A DNA stretch of 54,661 nucleotides from CAIYYX01 sp035530135. GTDB taxonomy: Bacteria; Pseudomonadota; Gammaproteobacteria; Burkholderiales; Rhodocyclaceae. The notes under the pieces were generated by a model. That model was not told the origin of the DNA. It saw only the letters and a list, made by a program, of their open reading frames with translations, and made no database searches. This document shows positions 8,517 to 16,980 of this stretch, piece by piece. The position numbers and the translations under genes were made by a program. Positions within the stretch are counted from its first letter, which is position 1; each line of letters starts with the position of its first letter. The DNA lies in NCBI GenBank assembly GCA_035530135.1, contig DATKVJ010000044.1, forward strand, positions 1 through 54,661, read 5' to 3'.

Positions 8517-9572
8517 TCAGCGCAGCGAGGCGTTGAGCGCCGCCAGCGCCTTGCTGCCCGGGCAGAGGTAGGCGTCGCCCAGCTTGTTCAGCGGCTTTTC
8601 CACGGTGTTGAGATGGCGGTGCAGGTCTTCCGCGCTGCTATCCACGTAGAGCAAGCCGGTCACGATCTCGCCCAGCGAGTGGCGCTCGTGCAGGTGGTTC
8701 ATGGCGCCGATGCGGTCGGTGGGGTCGTAGTCGTCGGCCAGCTTGCGCAGGTGCAGCACCGAACCGTCGTGCTGCACCACCCGGCGCAGCGAGCCCGGCT
8801 CGTAGGCGGCGGTGATCGGATCGCGCGGCAGGATGACGTCCACGCGATTGACCGCCTCGTTGTGCTCGCGCACGTAGTCGTAGCTCTTGGTCGAACCGTT
8901 GTGGTTGTTGAAGGTGACGCAGGGGCTGATGACGTCGATGAAGGCCGGGCCGCGGTGGCACAGCGCGCCCTTGATCAGCGGGATCAGTTGCTCCTTGTCG
9001 CCGGAGAAGCTGCGCGCGACGTAGCTCGCGCCCAGCTGCAGCGCCAGTCCGACCAGGTCGATCGGGTTGTCGGTGTTCACCACGCCGCGCTTGTTCTTCG
9101 AGCCCTTGTCGGTGGTGGCCGAGAACTGCCCCTTGGTCAGGCCATAGACGCCGTTGTTCTCGACGATGTAGGTCATGTTCACGCCGCGGCGCATGACGTG
9201 GGCGAACTGGCCGATGCCGATCGAGGCGGAGTCGCCGTCGCCGGAGACGCCCAGATAGATCAGGTCGCGGTTGGCCAGCGCCGCGCCGGTCAGCACCGAG
9301 GGCATGCGCCCGTGCACGCTGTTGAAGCCGTGCGAATTGCCGAGGAAGTAGTCGGGCGTCTTGGACGAGCAGCCGATGCCCGAGAGCTTGGCGACGCGGT
9401 GCGGTTCGATGTCGAGATCGAAGGCGGCCTGGACGATGGCGGCTGAAATCGAATCGTGGCCGCAGCCGGCGCACAGGGTCGAGATCGCGCCCTCGTAGTC
9501 GCGGCGCGTGTAGCCCAGCGCGTTTTTCGGCGTGTCCGGGCGGATGAGCTTGGGTTTGGCGAGGTAGGTCAT
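8517..9572 (-). CDS. korB: 2-oxoglutarate:ferredoxin oxidoreductase, beta subunit
   Basis: A 351-residue TPP-binding subunit that decarboxylates 2-oxoglutarate to succinyl-CoA and passes two low-potential electrons to ferredoxin. Visible are the cluster cysteines in TLCAGCGHDSIS and SGIGCSSKTPDYF, the TPP/Mg motif GVSGDGDSASIGIGQ with ENNGVYGLTKGQ, and a later cysteine in DVISPCVTFNNHNG. The start overlaps the korA stop by 4 bp. Family assignment to an OFOR beta subunit is firm. Specificity for 2-oxoglutarate rather than another 2-oxoacid comes from similarity to Thauera-type Kor proteins as I recall them and from the operon layout. Confidence 0.88.
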   Translation of the reverse strand: MTYLAKPKLIRPDTPKNALGYTRRDYEGAISTLCAGCGHDSISAAIVQAAFDLDIEPHRVAKLSGIGCSSKTPDYFLGNSHGFNSVHGRMPSVLTGAALANRDLIYLGVSGDGDSASIGIGQFAHVMRRGVNMTYIVENNGVYGLTKGQFSATTDKGSKNKRGVVNTDNPIDLVGLALQLGASYVARSFSGDKEQLIPLIKGALCHRGPAFIDVISPCVTFNNHNGSTKSYDYVREHNEAVNRVDVILPRDPITAAYEPGSLRRVVQHDGSVLHLRKLADDYDPTDRIGAMNHLHERHSLGEIVTGLLYVDSSAEDLHRHLNTVEKPLNKLGDAYLCPGSKALAALNASLR

Positions 9573-11413
9573 GAGGCCGCCTGTTTGCGTAGGGGAGCGA
9601 TCTTGCGTTCGGACAGCGCCGCGGCGATCTTGCCGCTGATGAAGCGCGCGGTGATCGGCGTGCCGTCGTAGTGGAGGACGCGGATCAGCTTCTTCGGGTT
9701 GATCTCGCCCTCGTTGATCAAGAGCGTGCGCAATTGCGCGCTCTCGTTCTGTTCGACCACGAACACCTGCTCGTGCTCATTGATGAAATCGAGCACCGCG
9801 TCGGAGAAGGGGAAGCCGCGCACCCTCAGGCTGTCGGCGTGGATGCCCTGGGCTTCGAGCAGCGCGCTGGCCTCGTTCATGGCGGCGCTGGTGGAGCCGT
9901 AGTGGATCACGCCGATGGCGGTCGGTTCCTTGGCGGCGACGAGGATGGGCGCGGGCACCAGGCTCCTCGCGGTGTCGAACTTGCGCCGCAGCCGCTCCAT
10001 GTTGTAGACGTAGTCGGCGCCGGTCTCGCTGTACTTGGCGTAGGCGTTGCGCGTGGTGCCGCGGGTGAAATAGGCGCCGCGCGTCGGATGGGTGCCGGGG
10101 ATGGTGCGGTAGGGAATGCCGTCGCCGTCGACGTCGAGGTAGCGGCCGAAGTCGCGGCCGGCTTCGAGCGCCTCCTCGGTCATCAGTTTGCCGCGGTCGT
10201 AGCGGTGGCTGTCGTCCCAGGAAAAGGGCTGGCACAGGCGGTCGTTCATGCCGATGTCGAGATCGAGCAGGACGAACACCGGCGTCTGCAGGCGTTCGGC
10301 GAGGTCGAAGGCGCGGGCGCCCAGTTCGAAGCACTCGTAGGGATCCTCGGGGAAGATCAGCACGTGCTTGGTGTCGCCGTGCGAGGCGTAGGCGCAGGAG
10401 AGCAGGTCGGACTGCTGGGTGCGCGTGGGCATGCCGGTGGATGGGCCGCCGCGCTGCACGTCGAAGATCACCGCGGGGATCTCGGCGAAGTAGGCGAGGC
10501 CGAAGAATTCCTGCATCAGGGAGATGCCCGGGCCGGAGGTGGCGGTGAAGGCGCGCGCGCCGTTCCAGCCGGCGCCGATCACCATGCCGATCGAGGCCAG
10601 TTCGTCCTCGGCCTGGACGATGGCGTAGCGGGCTGCGCCGTTGTCCGGGTCGGTGCGGTACTTGCGGCAATAAGCGGTGAAGGCCTCGACCACCGAGGTC
10701 GAGGGCGTGATCGGATACCAGGCCGCCACCGTGGCGCCGCCATACACCGCGCCCAACCCGGCGGCGCTGTTGCCGTCGATGAAGATGCGCTCGCCGATCA
10801 TGTCGGCGCGCTCCACCCGCAGCCCGATCGGGCAGGGCAGGTGGGTCTTGGCGTAGTCCCAGCCCAGGCGCAGGGCCTGGACGTTGGCGTCGATCAGCTT
10901 GTCCTTGCCGCGGTATTGCTCGTCGATCAACTTTTCCACCTCGGCAAAGTCGATGTCGAGCAGCGCGGTCAGGGCGCCGACGTACATGATGTTCTTGAAC
11001 AACTGGCGCTGACGGGCGTCGGTGTACTGGCGGTTGCACATCTCGGTCAGCGGGATGCCCAGCACCGTCAGATCGTCGCGGAACTTGGCGCGCGGCAGCT
11101 CCTTGGTCGAGTCATAGACCAGGTAGCCGCCGGGATCGACCTCGGCGACGTCCTTGTCCCAGGTCTGCGGGTTCATCGCCACCATCAGGTCGCAGCCGCC
11201 GCGGCGGCCGAGCCAGCCCGCGGCCGAGACGCGCATCTCGTACCAGGTCGGCATGCCCTGGATGTTCGAGGGGAAGATGTTGCGCGGCGCCACCGGCACG
11301 CCCATGCGGATCACCGAGCGGGCGAACAGGTCGTTGGCCGAGGCCGAGCCCGAGCCGTTGACGTTGGCGAACTTGATGACGAAGTCGTTGCAGCTCTGGA
11401 TTGCCTTGCTCAT
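9569..11413 (-). CDS. korA: 2-oxoglutarate:ferredoxin oxidoreductase, fused gamma-alpha subunit
   Basis: A 614-residue protein. The N-terminal gamma domain (about 1-190) contains GSGSASANDLFARS and GGCDLMVAMNPQTW. The alpha (pyrimidine-binding) domain follows from GNSAAGLGAVYGGATVAAWY at about residue 210, with YPITPSTSVVEAF, TATSGPGISLMQEF and DVQRGGPSTGMPTRTQQSD. A gamma-alpha fusion is usual for KorA. I chose the ATG at 11413 (MSKAIQSCNDFVIKFANVNG) because it starts the gamma domain and sits 5 bp after the upstream stop; the frame stays open further upstream only as a shadow. It forms a complex with KorB. Confidence 0.9.
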   Translation of the reverse strand: MSKAIQSCNDFVIKFANVNGSGSASANDLFARSVIRMGVPVAPRNIFPSNIQGMPTWYEMRVSAAGWLGRRGGCDLMVAMNPQTWDKDVAEVDPGGYLVYDSTKELPRAKFRDDLTVLGIPLTEMCNRQYTDARQRQLFKNIMYVGALTALLDIDFAEVEKLIDEQYRGKDKLIDANVQALRLGWDYAKTHLPCPIGLRVERADMIGERIFIDGNSAAGLGAVYGGATVAAWYPITPSTSVVEAFTAYCRKYRTDPDNGAARYAIVQAEDELASIGMVIGAGWNGARAFTATSGPGISLMQEFFGLAYFAEIPAVIFDVQRGGPSTGMPTRTQQSDLLSCAYASHGDTKHVLIFPEDPYECFELGARAFDLAERLQTPVFVLLDLDIGMNDRLCQPFSWDDSHRYDRGKLMTEEALEAGRDFGRYLDVDGDGIPYRTIPGTHPTRGAYFTRGTTRNAYAKYSETGADYVYNMERLRRKFDTARSLVPAPILVAAKEPTAIGVIHYGSTSAAMNEASALLEAQGIHADSLRVRGFPFSDAVLDFINEHEQVFVVEQNESAQLRTLLINEGEINPKKLIRVLHYDGTPITARFISGKIAAALSERKIAPLRKQAAS

Positions 11414-11418
11414 GGCGC

Positions 11419-13206
11419 TCACGTCTTTCTGATCTCGGCCCCGGCTTGGGCCATTTCCAGGAGAAACTTCTGCATGTCCCAGGCGCCGGTCGGACAGCGC
11501 TCGGCGCACATGCCGCAGTGCAGGCAGATGTTCTCGTCCTTGACCATCACCCGTCCGGTCTTCAGCGAGTCGGACAGGTACAGGGCCTGCTCGGCGTTCT
11601 TGGCCGGCGCTCTCAGGCGGCCGCGCAGCTCTGCCTCCTCGCCGTTGCCGGTGAAGGTGATGCACTCGGTCGGACAGATGTCGACGCAGGCGTCGCACTC
11701 GATGCAGATCTTGGACGAGAACACCGTCTCGACGTCGCAATTCAGGCAGCGCTCGGCCTCCACGTAGGCCAGCCGAGGATCGAAACCCAGCTCCAGTTCC
11801 AGCTTGATGTTGGAGAGCGCGCTGTCCAGCGCCTTCATCGGCACCTTCTTACGCGCCTCCTCGGAGACCTGGTTGTCGTAGCTCCATTCGTGGATGCCCA
11901 TCTTCTGGCTGACCAGATTGACCATCGGCGGCGGCCGCTTGGACAGGTCCCGACCGTGGCAGAAGTTGTCGATGGAAATCGCCGCCTCGTGTCCCTGGGC
12001 CACCGCGGTGATGATGTTCTTCGGCCCGAGCGCGGCATCGCCGCCGAAAAACACCCTGGGCAGCGTCGATTGCAGCGTCTTCGGATCGAGCACCGGCATG
12101 CCCCACTGGTCGAATTCGAGGCCGATGTCGCGCTCGATCCAGGTGAAGCTGTTTTCCTGGCCGATGGCCACCAGCACCTCGTCGCATTCGATGTGCTTGT
12201 CCGCCTCGCCGGTCGGCACCAGCTTGCGCCGGCCCTTGGCGTCGTACTCGGCGCGGACCTTCTCGAACAGCACGCCGGTCAGCCGGCCCCGTTCGTGGGT
12301 GAATTCCTTGGGCACCAGGAAGTTGTGGATCGGGATGCCCTCGTGCATCGCGTCCTCCTTCTCCCAGGGCGAGGCCTTCATTTCCTCGAAGCCGCTCCTC
12401 ACCACCACCTGGACGTCCTCGCCGCCCAGGCGCCGCGCCGAGCGGCAGCAGTCCATCGCGGTGTTGCCGCCGCCCAGGACGACGACGCGCTTGGCGATCT
12501 TGGTGACGTGGCCGAAGGCGACGTTGGACAGCCAGTCGATGCCGACGTGGATGTGGGCCGCCGCGTCCCGCCGGCCGGGGATCTCGGCGTCGCGTCCGCG
12601 CGGCGCGCCGGTGCCGACGAAGATCGCGTCCCAGTTCTCGGCCAGCAGTTCGCGCAGGCTGGAAACCCAATGATCGAAGCGGGTCTCGACGCCCAGATTG
12701 AGGATGTAGTCGCATTCCTCGTCGATGACGGCGTCGGGCAGGCGGAACTTCGGGATTTGGCTGCGCATCATGCCGCCGGCGGTCTTGCCGCTGTCGAACA
12801 CGGTGACTTGGTAGCCCTGCACCGCCAGATCGCGCGCCACCGTCAGCGAGGCCGGACCGCCGCCGACGCAGACGACGCGCTTGCCGTTCTTCTTGACCGG
12901 GATCTGCGGCAGGCGGCTCCGGATGTCGTCCTTGAAATCGGCGGCGACGCGCTTCAGGCGGCAGATCGCCACCGGCTCCTTGTCCACCCGGCCGCGCCGG
13001 CAGGCCGGCTCGCAGGGGCGGTCGCAGACCCGGCCGAGGATGCCCGGGAACACGTTGGAGCGCCAGTTGATCAGGTAGGCCTCCGAGTAGTGCCCGGCGG
13101 CGATCATGCGGATGTATTCGGGGACGGGGGTGTGGGCGGGGCACGCCCACTGGCAGTCCACGACCTTGTGAAAATAGTCGGGAGCGCTGATATCGGTGGG
13201 CTTCAA
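11419..13206 (-). CDS. korC: GltD-like FAD/NAD(P) oxidoreductase with ferredoxin domains (KorC-like)
   Basis: A 595-residue iron-sulfur flavoprotein. The N-terminal GltD-type cysteine region reads CQWACPAHTPV and CDRPCEPACRRG. It is followed by an FAD Rossmann motif VVCVGGGPASLTVARDLA, an NAD(P) motif VVVLGGGNTAMDCCRSARRL, and two C-terminal 4Fe-4S ferredoxin motifs (CIECDACVDICPTEC and CLHCGMCAERCPTGAW). In Thauera the third kor gene product is linked to NADP+/ferredoxin electron transfer, and a comparable role is inferred here. The start is a TTG at 13206 with GGAG about 11 bp upstream. First gene of the kor operon; a palindrome at 13238-13255 lies just upstream. Confidence 0.82.
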   Translation of the reverse strand: MKPTDISAPDYFHKVVDCQWACPAHTPVPEYIRMIAAGHYSEAYLINWRSNVFPGILGRVCDRPCEPACRRGRVDKEPVAICRLKRVAADFKDDIRSRLPQIPVKKNGKRVVCVGGGPASLTVARDLAVQGYQVTVFDSGKTAGGMMRSQIPKFRLPDAVIDEECDYILNLGVETRFDHWVSSLRELLAENWDAIFVGTGAPRGRDAEIPGRRDAAAHIHVGIDWLSNVAFGHVTKIAKRVVVLGGGNTAMDCCRSARRLGGEDVQVVVRSGFEEMKASPWEKEDAMHEGIPIHNFLVPKEFTHERGRLTGVLFEKVRAEYDAKGRRKLVPTGEADKHIECDEVLVAIGQENSFTWIERDIGLEFDQWGMPVLDPKTLQSTLPRVFFGGDAALGPKNIITAVAQGHEAAISIDNFCHGRDLSKRPPPMVNLVSQKMGIHEWSYDNQVSEEARKKVPMKALDSALSNIKLELELGFDPRLAYVEAERCLNCDVETVFSSKICIECDACVDICPTECITFTGNGEEAELRGRLRAPAKNAEQALYLSDSLKTGRVMVKDENICLHCGMCAERCPTGAWDMQKFLLEMAQAGAEIRKT

Positions 13207-13237
13207 GAGCGTATTGACTCCAGTGCTTGCTGCGTCC

Positions 13238-13255
13238 GGTTACCGGGCGGTAACC
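13238..13255. promoter_or_regulatory. 18-bp inverted repeat upstream of the kor operon
   Basis: The sequence is GGTTACC, a 4-base spacer, then GGTAACC, giving perfect 7-bp arms. It lies 32-49 bp upstream of the first kor gene (start 13206) in the 183-bp gap separating it from the divergent HAD phosphatase gene. Its size and symmetry suit an operator for a dimeric regulator. No regulator gene is adjacent, and the protein that binds it cannot be named. Confidence 0.5.
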
Positions 13256-13389
13256 ATGCGTATTGTATCATCATGGCTGCGCTGGCTGTTTAGCGGCGCA
13301 TCATCCCTCGATAGAAAACGTGATTTTCCTGCCCAGAGAAACCGGGTAGACTTGGGCTGTCCCTTTTCGCCGCTCCGGCCCACGCTCTC

Positions 13390-14109
13390 ATGACCCTGCG
13401 CGCCCTGATATTCGATGTAGACGGCACCCTCGCCAATACCGAACGCGACGGCCATCGTCCGGCGTTCAACGCCGCGTTCGCCGAAGAGGGACTGGCCTGG
13501 CACTGGGACGAGACCTTCTACGGCACCCTGCTCGACGTCACCGGGGGCAAGGAGCGGATCCGCTACTACGCCGAGCACTTCGATCCCGCCACGCGCGCCC
13601 GGCCCGACTTCGAAGACCTGCTGCAACGCGTGCATCGGCTGAAGACGCGCAACTACCAGCGTCTGCTCGGCGCCGGCGCGATCCCGCTGCGCGCCGACAT
13701 CGGCCAACTGATCTGCGATGCGCGCACCGAGGGGCTGAGGCTGGCGATCGCCTCCAGCTCGACGCCGGAGAACGTCGCCGGCTTGCTCCAGGCGAACCTC
13801 GGTCCCAAGGCAGATAGCTGGTTCGAGGTCATCGCCTCGGGCGACATCGTCGCGGCCAAGAAGCCTGCGCCGGACATTTATCTGTGGACGCTGAAGGCGC
13901 TCGACCTGCCGGCGCGCGACTGTCTGGCGGTCGAGGACTCCGCGCACGGGCTCGCCGCCAGCCAGGCGGCGGGCATTCCGACCGTGGTCACGGTCAGCGA
14001 TTACACCCTCAACGACAACTTCGACGGCGCCCGCATGGTGCTCGCGCCGGCCGAGCGCATTTCCCTGGAGCAGCTGCGCCTGTGGCACGCGACCATGGGT
14101 CCGCTCTGA
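13390..14109 (+). CDS. HAD-superfamily phosphatase, CbbY-like
   Basis: A 239-residue HAD phosphatase with motif I FDVDGTLANTE (nucleophile D9, acid D11), a helical cap domain (about 20-90), motif II ASSSTPEN, motif III lysine in SGDIVAAKKPAPDIY, and motif IV VEDSAHGLAASQAAG. The cap sequence with YGTLLDVTGGKERIRYY resembles CbbY, a xylulose-1,5-bisphosphate phosphatase encoded with Rubisco genes. No Calvin-cycle gene is in the window, so the substrate remains open (other sugar phosphates possible). The start has no obvious ribosome binding site. The following gene begins 31 bp later on the same strand. Confidence 0.88.
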   Translation: MTLRALIFDVDGTLANTERDGHRPAFNAAFAEEGLAWHWDETFYGTLLDVTGGKERIRYYAEHFDPATRARPDFEDLLQRVHRLKTRNYQRLLGAGAIPLRADIGQLICDARTEGLRLAIASSSTPENVAGLLQANLGPKADSWFEVIASGDIVAAKKPAPDIYLWTLKALDLPARDCLAVEDSAHGLAASQAAGIPTVVTVSDYTLNDNFDGARMVLAPAERISLEQLRLWHATMGPL

Positions 14110-14140
14110 AGCGCGCTGCGGCGATGCGCTGCTGCTGAGC

Positions 14141-15289
14141 ATGGCCGGGCCGCTGGCGGGCGTGAGGGTGGTCGAGATGGTCGGGATCGGCCCCGGGCCC
14201 TTTTGCGCCATGATGCTCGCGGACATGGGTGCGCAGGTGATCCGCATCGACCAGAAGCGGGGCTCGGCCAGGGCCGTCCTGCCTGGGCAGGGCACCCGCT
14301 TCGACGTGCTGGCGCGCGGCCGGAGCGCGATCGCCGTCGATCTCAAGCAACCCGGCGCCGCCGAGCTGGTGCTGAGGCTCGTGGCGGCTGCCGACGCGCT
14401 GATCGAGGGCTACCGCCCCGGGGTGATGGAGCGCCTGGGGCTCGGCCCCGAGCTCTGCCTGGAGCGCAAGCCCGCGCTGGTATACGGGCGCATGACCGGC
14501 TGGGGACAGACCGGCCCCCTGGCACAGGCGGCGGGGCACGACCTCAATTACATCGCCCTGTCCGGCGCGCTCCACGCGATGGGCCGGCCCGAAGCGCCGC
14601 CGCCGCCGCCGCTCAACCTGGTCGGCGATTTCGGCGGTGGCGGCATGATGCTGGCTTTCGGCGTGGTCTGCGCCCTGCTCGAAGCGCGCGCTTCCGGCAA
14701 GGGACAGGTCGTCGATGCCGCGATGACCGACGGCGCCGCGCTGCTCACGGCGATGGTCTATGGCTTCAAGGCGGCCGGCGCCTGGAGCAATAGCCGCGGC
14801 GCCAACCTGCTCGACGGCGGTGCCCACTTCTACGACAGCTACGCCTGCGCCGACGGCAAGTACGTGGCCATCGGTGCGATCGAGCCGCAGTTCTACGCCC
14901 TGCTGCTGGAGGTCTGCGGCATCACGGATCCGGACTTCTCGGCACAGATGGACACCCGGCGCTGGCCGGAACTCAAGGCCAAGCTCGCGGCGGTGCTTGC
15001 GACCAAGACGCGCGATCAATGGTGCGCGCTGATGGCGGGCAGCGACGTCTGCTTCGCGCCGGTGCTCGATCTGGACGAGGCGCCGGCGCATCCCCACAAC
15101 CGGGCGCGGCAGACCTTCATCGACATCGACGGCGTCGTTCAGCCGGCGCCGGCGCCGCGCTTTTCCCGCACCCCGCCCGGGGTGCCGAGTCCCCCCGCCG
15201 CGGCCGGACCGGGCACGGATGCGATCCTGGCCGACTGGGGGCTGGCGGCCGAGGAGATCTCGGCGATGAGGGCGGCGGGCCTGTTCTAG
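14141..15289 (+). CDS. CaiB/BaiF CoA-enzyme, alpha-methylacyl-CoA racemase type
   Basis: A 382-residue family III CoA-transferase-fold protein. The AMACR catalytic residues can be read directly: H133 in AGHDLNYIALSG and D163 in NLVGDFGGGGMM. True CoA-transferases instead carry an Asp nucleophile in a different context, so I favour a racemase that epimerises 2-methylacyl-CoA thioesters, as used for branched or steroid side chains. It starts 31 bp after the phosphatase gene. Its TAG stop overlaps the stop of the convergent TauE/SafE gene in the sequence CTAG (15286-15289). A link to the sulfonate cluster is possible but not required. Confidence 0.85.
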   Translation: MAGPLAGVRVVEMVGIGPGPFCAMMLADMGAQVIRIDQKRGSARAVLPGQGTRFDVLARGRSAIAVDLKQPGAAELVLRLVAAADALIEGYRPGVMERLGLGPELCLERKPALVYGRMTGWGQTGPLAQAAGHDLNYIALSGALHAMGRPEAPPPPPLNLVGDFGGGGMMLAFGVVCALLEARASGKGQVVDAAMTDGAALLTAMVYGFKAAGAWSNSRGANLLDGGAHFYDSYACADGKYVAIGAIEPQFYALLLEVCGITDPDFSAQMDTRRWPELKAKLAAVLATKTRDQWCALMAGSDVCFAPVLDLDEAPAHPHNRARQTFIDIDGVVQPAPAPRFSRTPPGVPSPPAAAGPGTDAILADWGLAAEEISAMRAAGLF

Positions 15290-16044
15290 GCGAGCAGGCT
15301 GCGCGCGACCAGGCTGACGCCGCCGGCGATCAGGATCAGCCACAGCCCCTGCTGCACCCGCTTCGCCGCCAGGCGGTGATGCAGGCGGTTGCCCAGCCAC
15401 AGCCCGGCCAGCATAAACGGGAAGAGGCCGGCGGCGGCGGCGAGCATACCCCGCTGCGCGTACAGGCCGGCGAGCGCGAAGACGCCCAGACGCGAGATGG
15501 CGGAGAGGGTGATCACGGTGGCGATGGTGGCGCGCAGCGCCGATTTGTCGGGCAGGCGGCGCGCCAGATAGATCGCATAGACCGGACCGCCGGTGCCGAA
15601 CAGAGCGCTGAAGATTCCCCCCAGGGTGCCCAGCGGCGCCGCCCAGGACCGACCCATCGGCCCGGCCTCGGCGCCGGCGAGCATGCTGTAGGCGGCGTAG
15701 CAGAGCACGAAGACGCCTAGGCCGAGCATCAGCCATTTGGCCGGGGCGTGGACCAGAAAGGTCGCGCCCAGCGCGATGCCGAGGAGCATGAAGGGTACGA
15801 GCGACCGCAATTCCGGGCGGGCGATGGCGGCGCGGTTGCGCGTGCCGATGATCAGGCTGGCCGAGAAGTCGAGCAGCAGCAGCATCGGCACGGCAAAGCG
15901 CAGCGGCAGCAGCTGGGCGAGCAGGGGCATGGAGGTGATCGAGGCGCCGAAGCCGGTGATGCCCAGGATGGTGTAGGCGAGCAGCACGATCAGCGGCGCA
16001 CAGACGAGCGTCGCCGGCGAGAAGACCGACAGGGCCCCGATCAT
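15286..16044 (-). CDS. TauE/SafE-family sulfite/organosulfonate exporter
   Basis: A 252-residue integral membrane protein with about eight hydrophobic segments. The N-terminal half has YTILGITGFGASITSMPLLA, a glycine-rich motif typical of TauE/SafE, repeated in variant form in the second half as LGTLGGIFSALFGTGGPVYA. Members export sulfite, sulfoacetate or related anions. It begins directly after the GntR stop (no gap) and is co-transcribed with it, divergent from suyAB. This position makes export of the sulfite released by SuyAB the most economical reading, but specificity is inferred from context. Confidence 0.85.
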   Translation of the reverse strand: MIGALSVFSPATLVCAPLIVLLAYTILGITGFGASITSMPLLAQLLPLRFAVPMLLLLDFSASLIIGTRNRAAIARPELRSLVPFMLLGIALGATFLVHAPAKWLMLGLGVFVLCYAAYSMLAGAEAGPMGRSWAAPLGTLGGIFSALFGTGGPVYAIYLARRLPDKSALRATIATVITLSAISRLGVFALAGLYAQRGMLAAAAGLFPFMLAGLWLGNRLHHRLAAKRVQQGLWLILIAGGVSLVARSLLA

Positions 16045-16824
16045 CTAGCCGCGCTCGCTCTTGGCGAGCTCGCTGAAATACTCGTAGTCTGCGGTGTTGA
16101 CCAGGGAGCGACGGAACTCCACCGGGGCATCGTTGAAGCTCAGCGCCACGCGCCTGATTTCGAGCAAGGGGTCGCCGCTTTTTATTCCGAGGAGTTCTGC
16201 CGTTTCGGCATCCGCCAGCCGGGCGCGCAGGCGTTCCGCCGAACGGACGACGCTGATGCCGAAGGCGGTCTGGTAGAGGTGGTAGATGGTGTTCGGGCGC
16301 CGCCGGAAGCGTTGCGCCGTGAGCCCGGGAAACAGCGCCTGGGGGATGGCGATGTCGTCGAGTATGATCGGCCGGCCGCCCAGACTCAGCAGGTTGCGGA
16401 TCCGGAACAGCGCGGCGCCGCGCTCGATGCCGAGCCGCTCCGCATCCTCCGCTTCGGCGCGGCCGCGGCGAAACGACAGCATCTCGACCGTCGGGGTCTC
16501 GCGGCCGCCGTCGCTGCGCATGATGTGGAAGAAATGGAACATCAGGCGATCGCGGTTGTGCGCCGCCACGAAGGTTCCCCGCCCCTGCTGGCGGATCAGG
16601 ATGTTTTCGGCGACGAGTTCGTCGACCGCCTTGCGCACGGTGCCGACCGCCACCTGGAAGCGCATCGCGAGCAGCCGCTCCGAGGGGATCGCCGCGCCCG
16701 GCTTCCATTCGCCGGTCATCACCGCCCGGGTCAGCAGCCGCTTGACCTCCTTGTACAACGGCGTATCGAGCGTGGAGCCGGCGACCAGCTTCTCGTTCAG
16801 AGCCGGATCCTCCCATTTACGCAT
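16045..16824 (-). CDS. GntR-family (HutC subfamily) transcriptional regulator
   Basis: A 259-residue regulator with an N-terminal winged helix (about residues 18-85: PLYKEVKRLLTRAV, then GAAIPSERLLAMRFQVAVGT and QQGRGTFVA) and a C-terminal UTRA effector domain (about 100-250). I chose the ATG at 16824 (MRKWEDPALNEKLV) because AAGGGG lies 7 bp before it; a GTG at 16839 is in frame but would contain that ribosome binding site. Probably a ligand-responsive repressor of the divergent suy operon and of its own operon with the exporter. The effector is likely sulfolactate or another intermediate (inference). Confidence 0.9.
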   Translation of the reverse strand: MRKWEDPALNEKLVAGSTLDTPLYKEVKRLLTRAVMTGEWKPGAAIPSERLLAMRFQVAVGTVRKAVDELVAENILIRQQGRGTFVAAHNRDRLMFHFFHIMRSDGGRETPTVEMLSFRRGRAEAEDAERLGIERGAALFRIRNLLSLGGRPIILDDIAIPQALFPGLTAQRFRRRPNTIYHLYQTAFGISVVRSAERLRARLADAETAELLGIKSGDPLLEIRRVALSFNDAPVEFRRSLVNTADYEYFSELAKSERG

Positions 16825-16881
16825 GGAACGCCCCTTCACTCACGGATGGCGCGCATCATAACCGATCCCCCGGCATTGCTA

Positions 16882-16905
16882 CAACTCATTTATATGACCT
16901 AGTTG
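16882..16905. promoter_or_regulatory. Candidate operator (inverted repeat CAACT...AGTTG) in the gntR-suyA gap
   Basis: CAACT at 16882-16886 is repeated in inverted orientation as AGTTG at 16901-16905, the second arm overlapping the -35 element of the proposed suyA promoter. The repeat lies in the 156-bp gap between the divergent GntR and suyA genes, where the GntR protein would be expected to bind. The arms are short, so this is only a candidate. Confidence 0.3.
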
Positions 16906-16931
16906 ACATTGCGATGGCGGCTGTCTAGCAT
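16903..16931 (+). promoter_or_regulatory. Sigma-70-type promoter for suyA
   Basis: A consensus TTGACA (16903-16908) is followed after 17 bp by TAGCAT (16926-16931, four of six matches to TATAAT). This is the best promoter-like pair in the divergent gap and lies about 50 bp upstream of the suyA start. An AGGAG ribosome binding site 8 bp before the ATG completes the signal. It would drive the 14-gene run from suyA to the DMT exporter. Confidence 0.55.
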
Positions 16932-16980
16932 GGAGTCCAGATTGATCAATCGCCCGCTGGGCCCAACGCAGGAGTTATCG

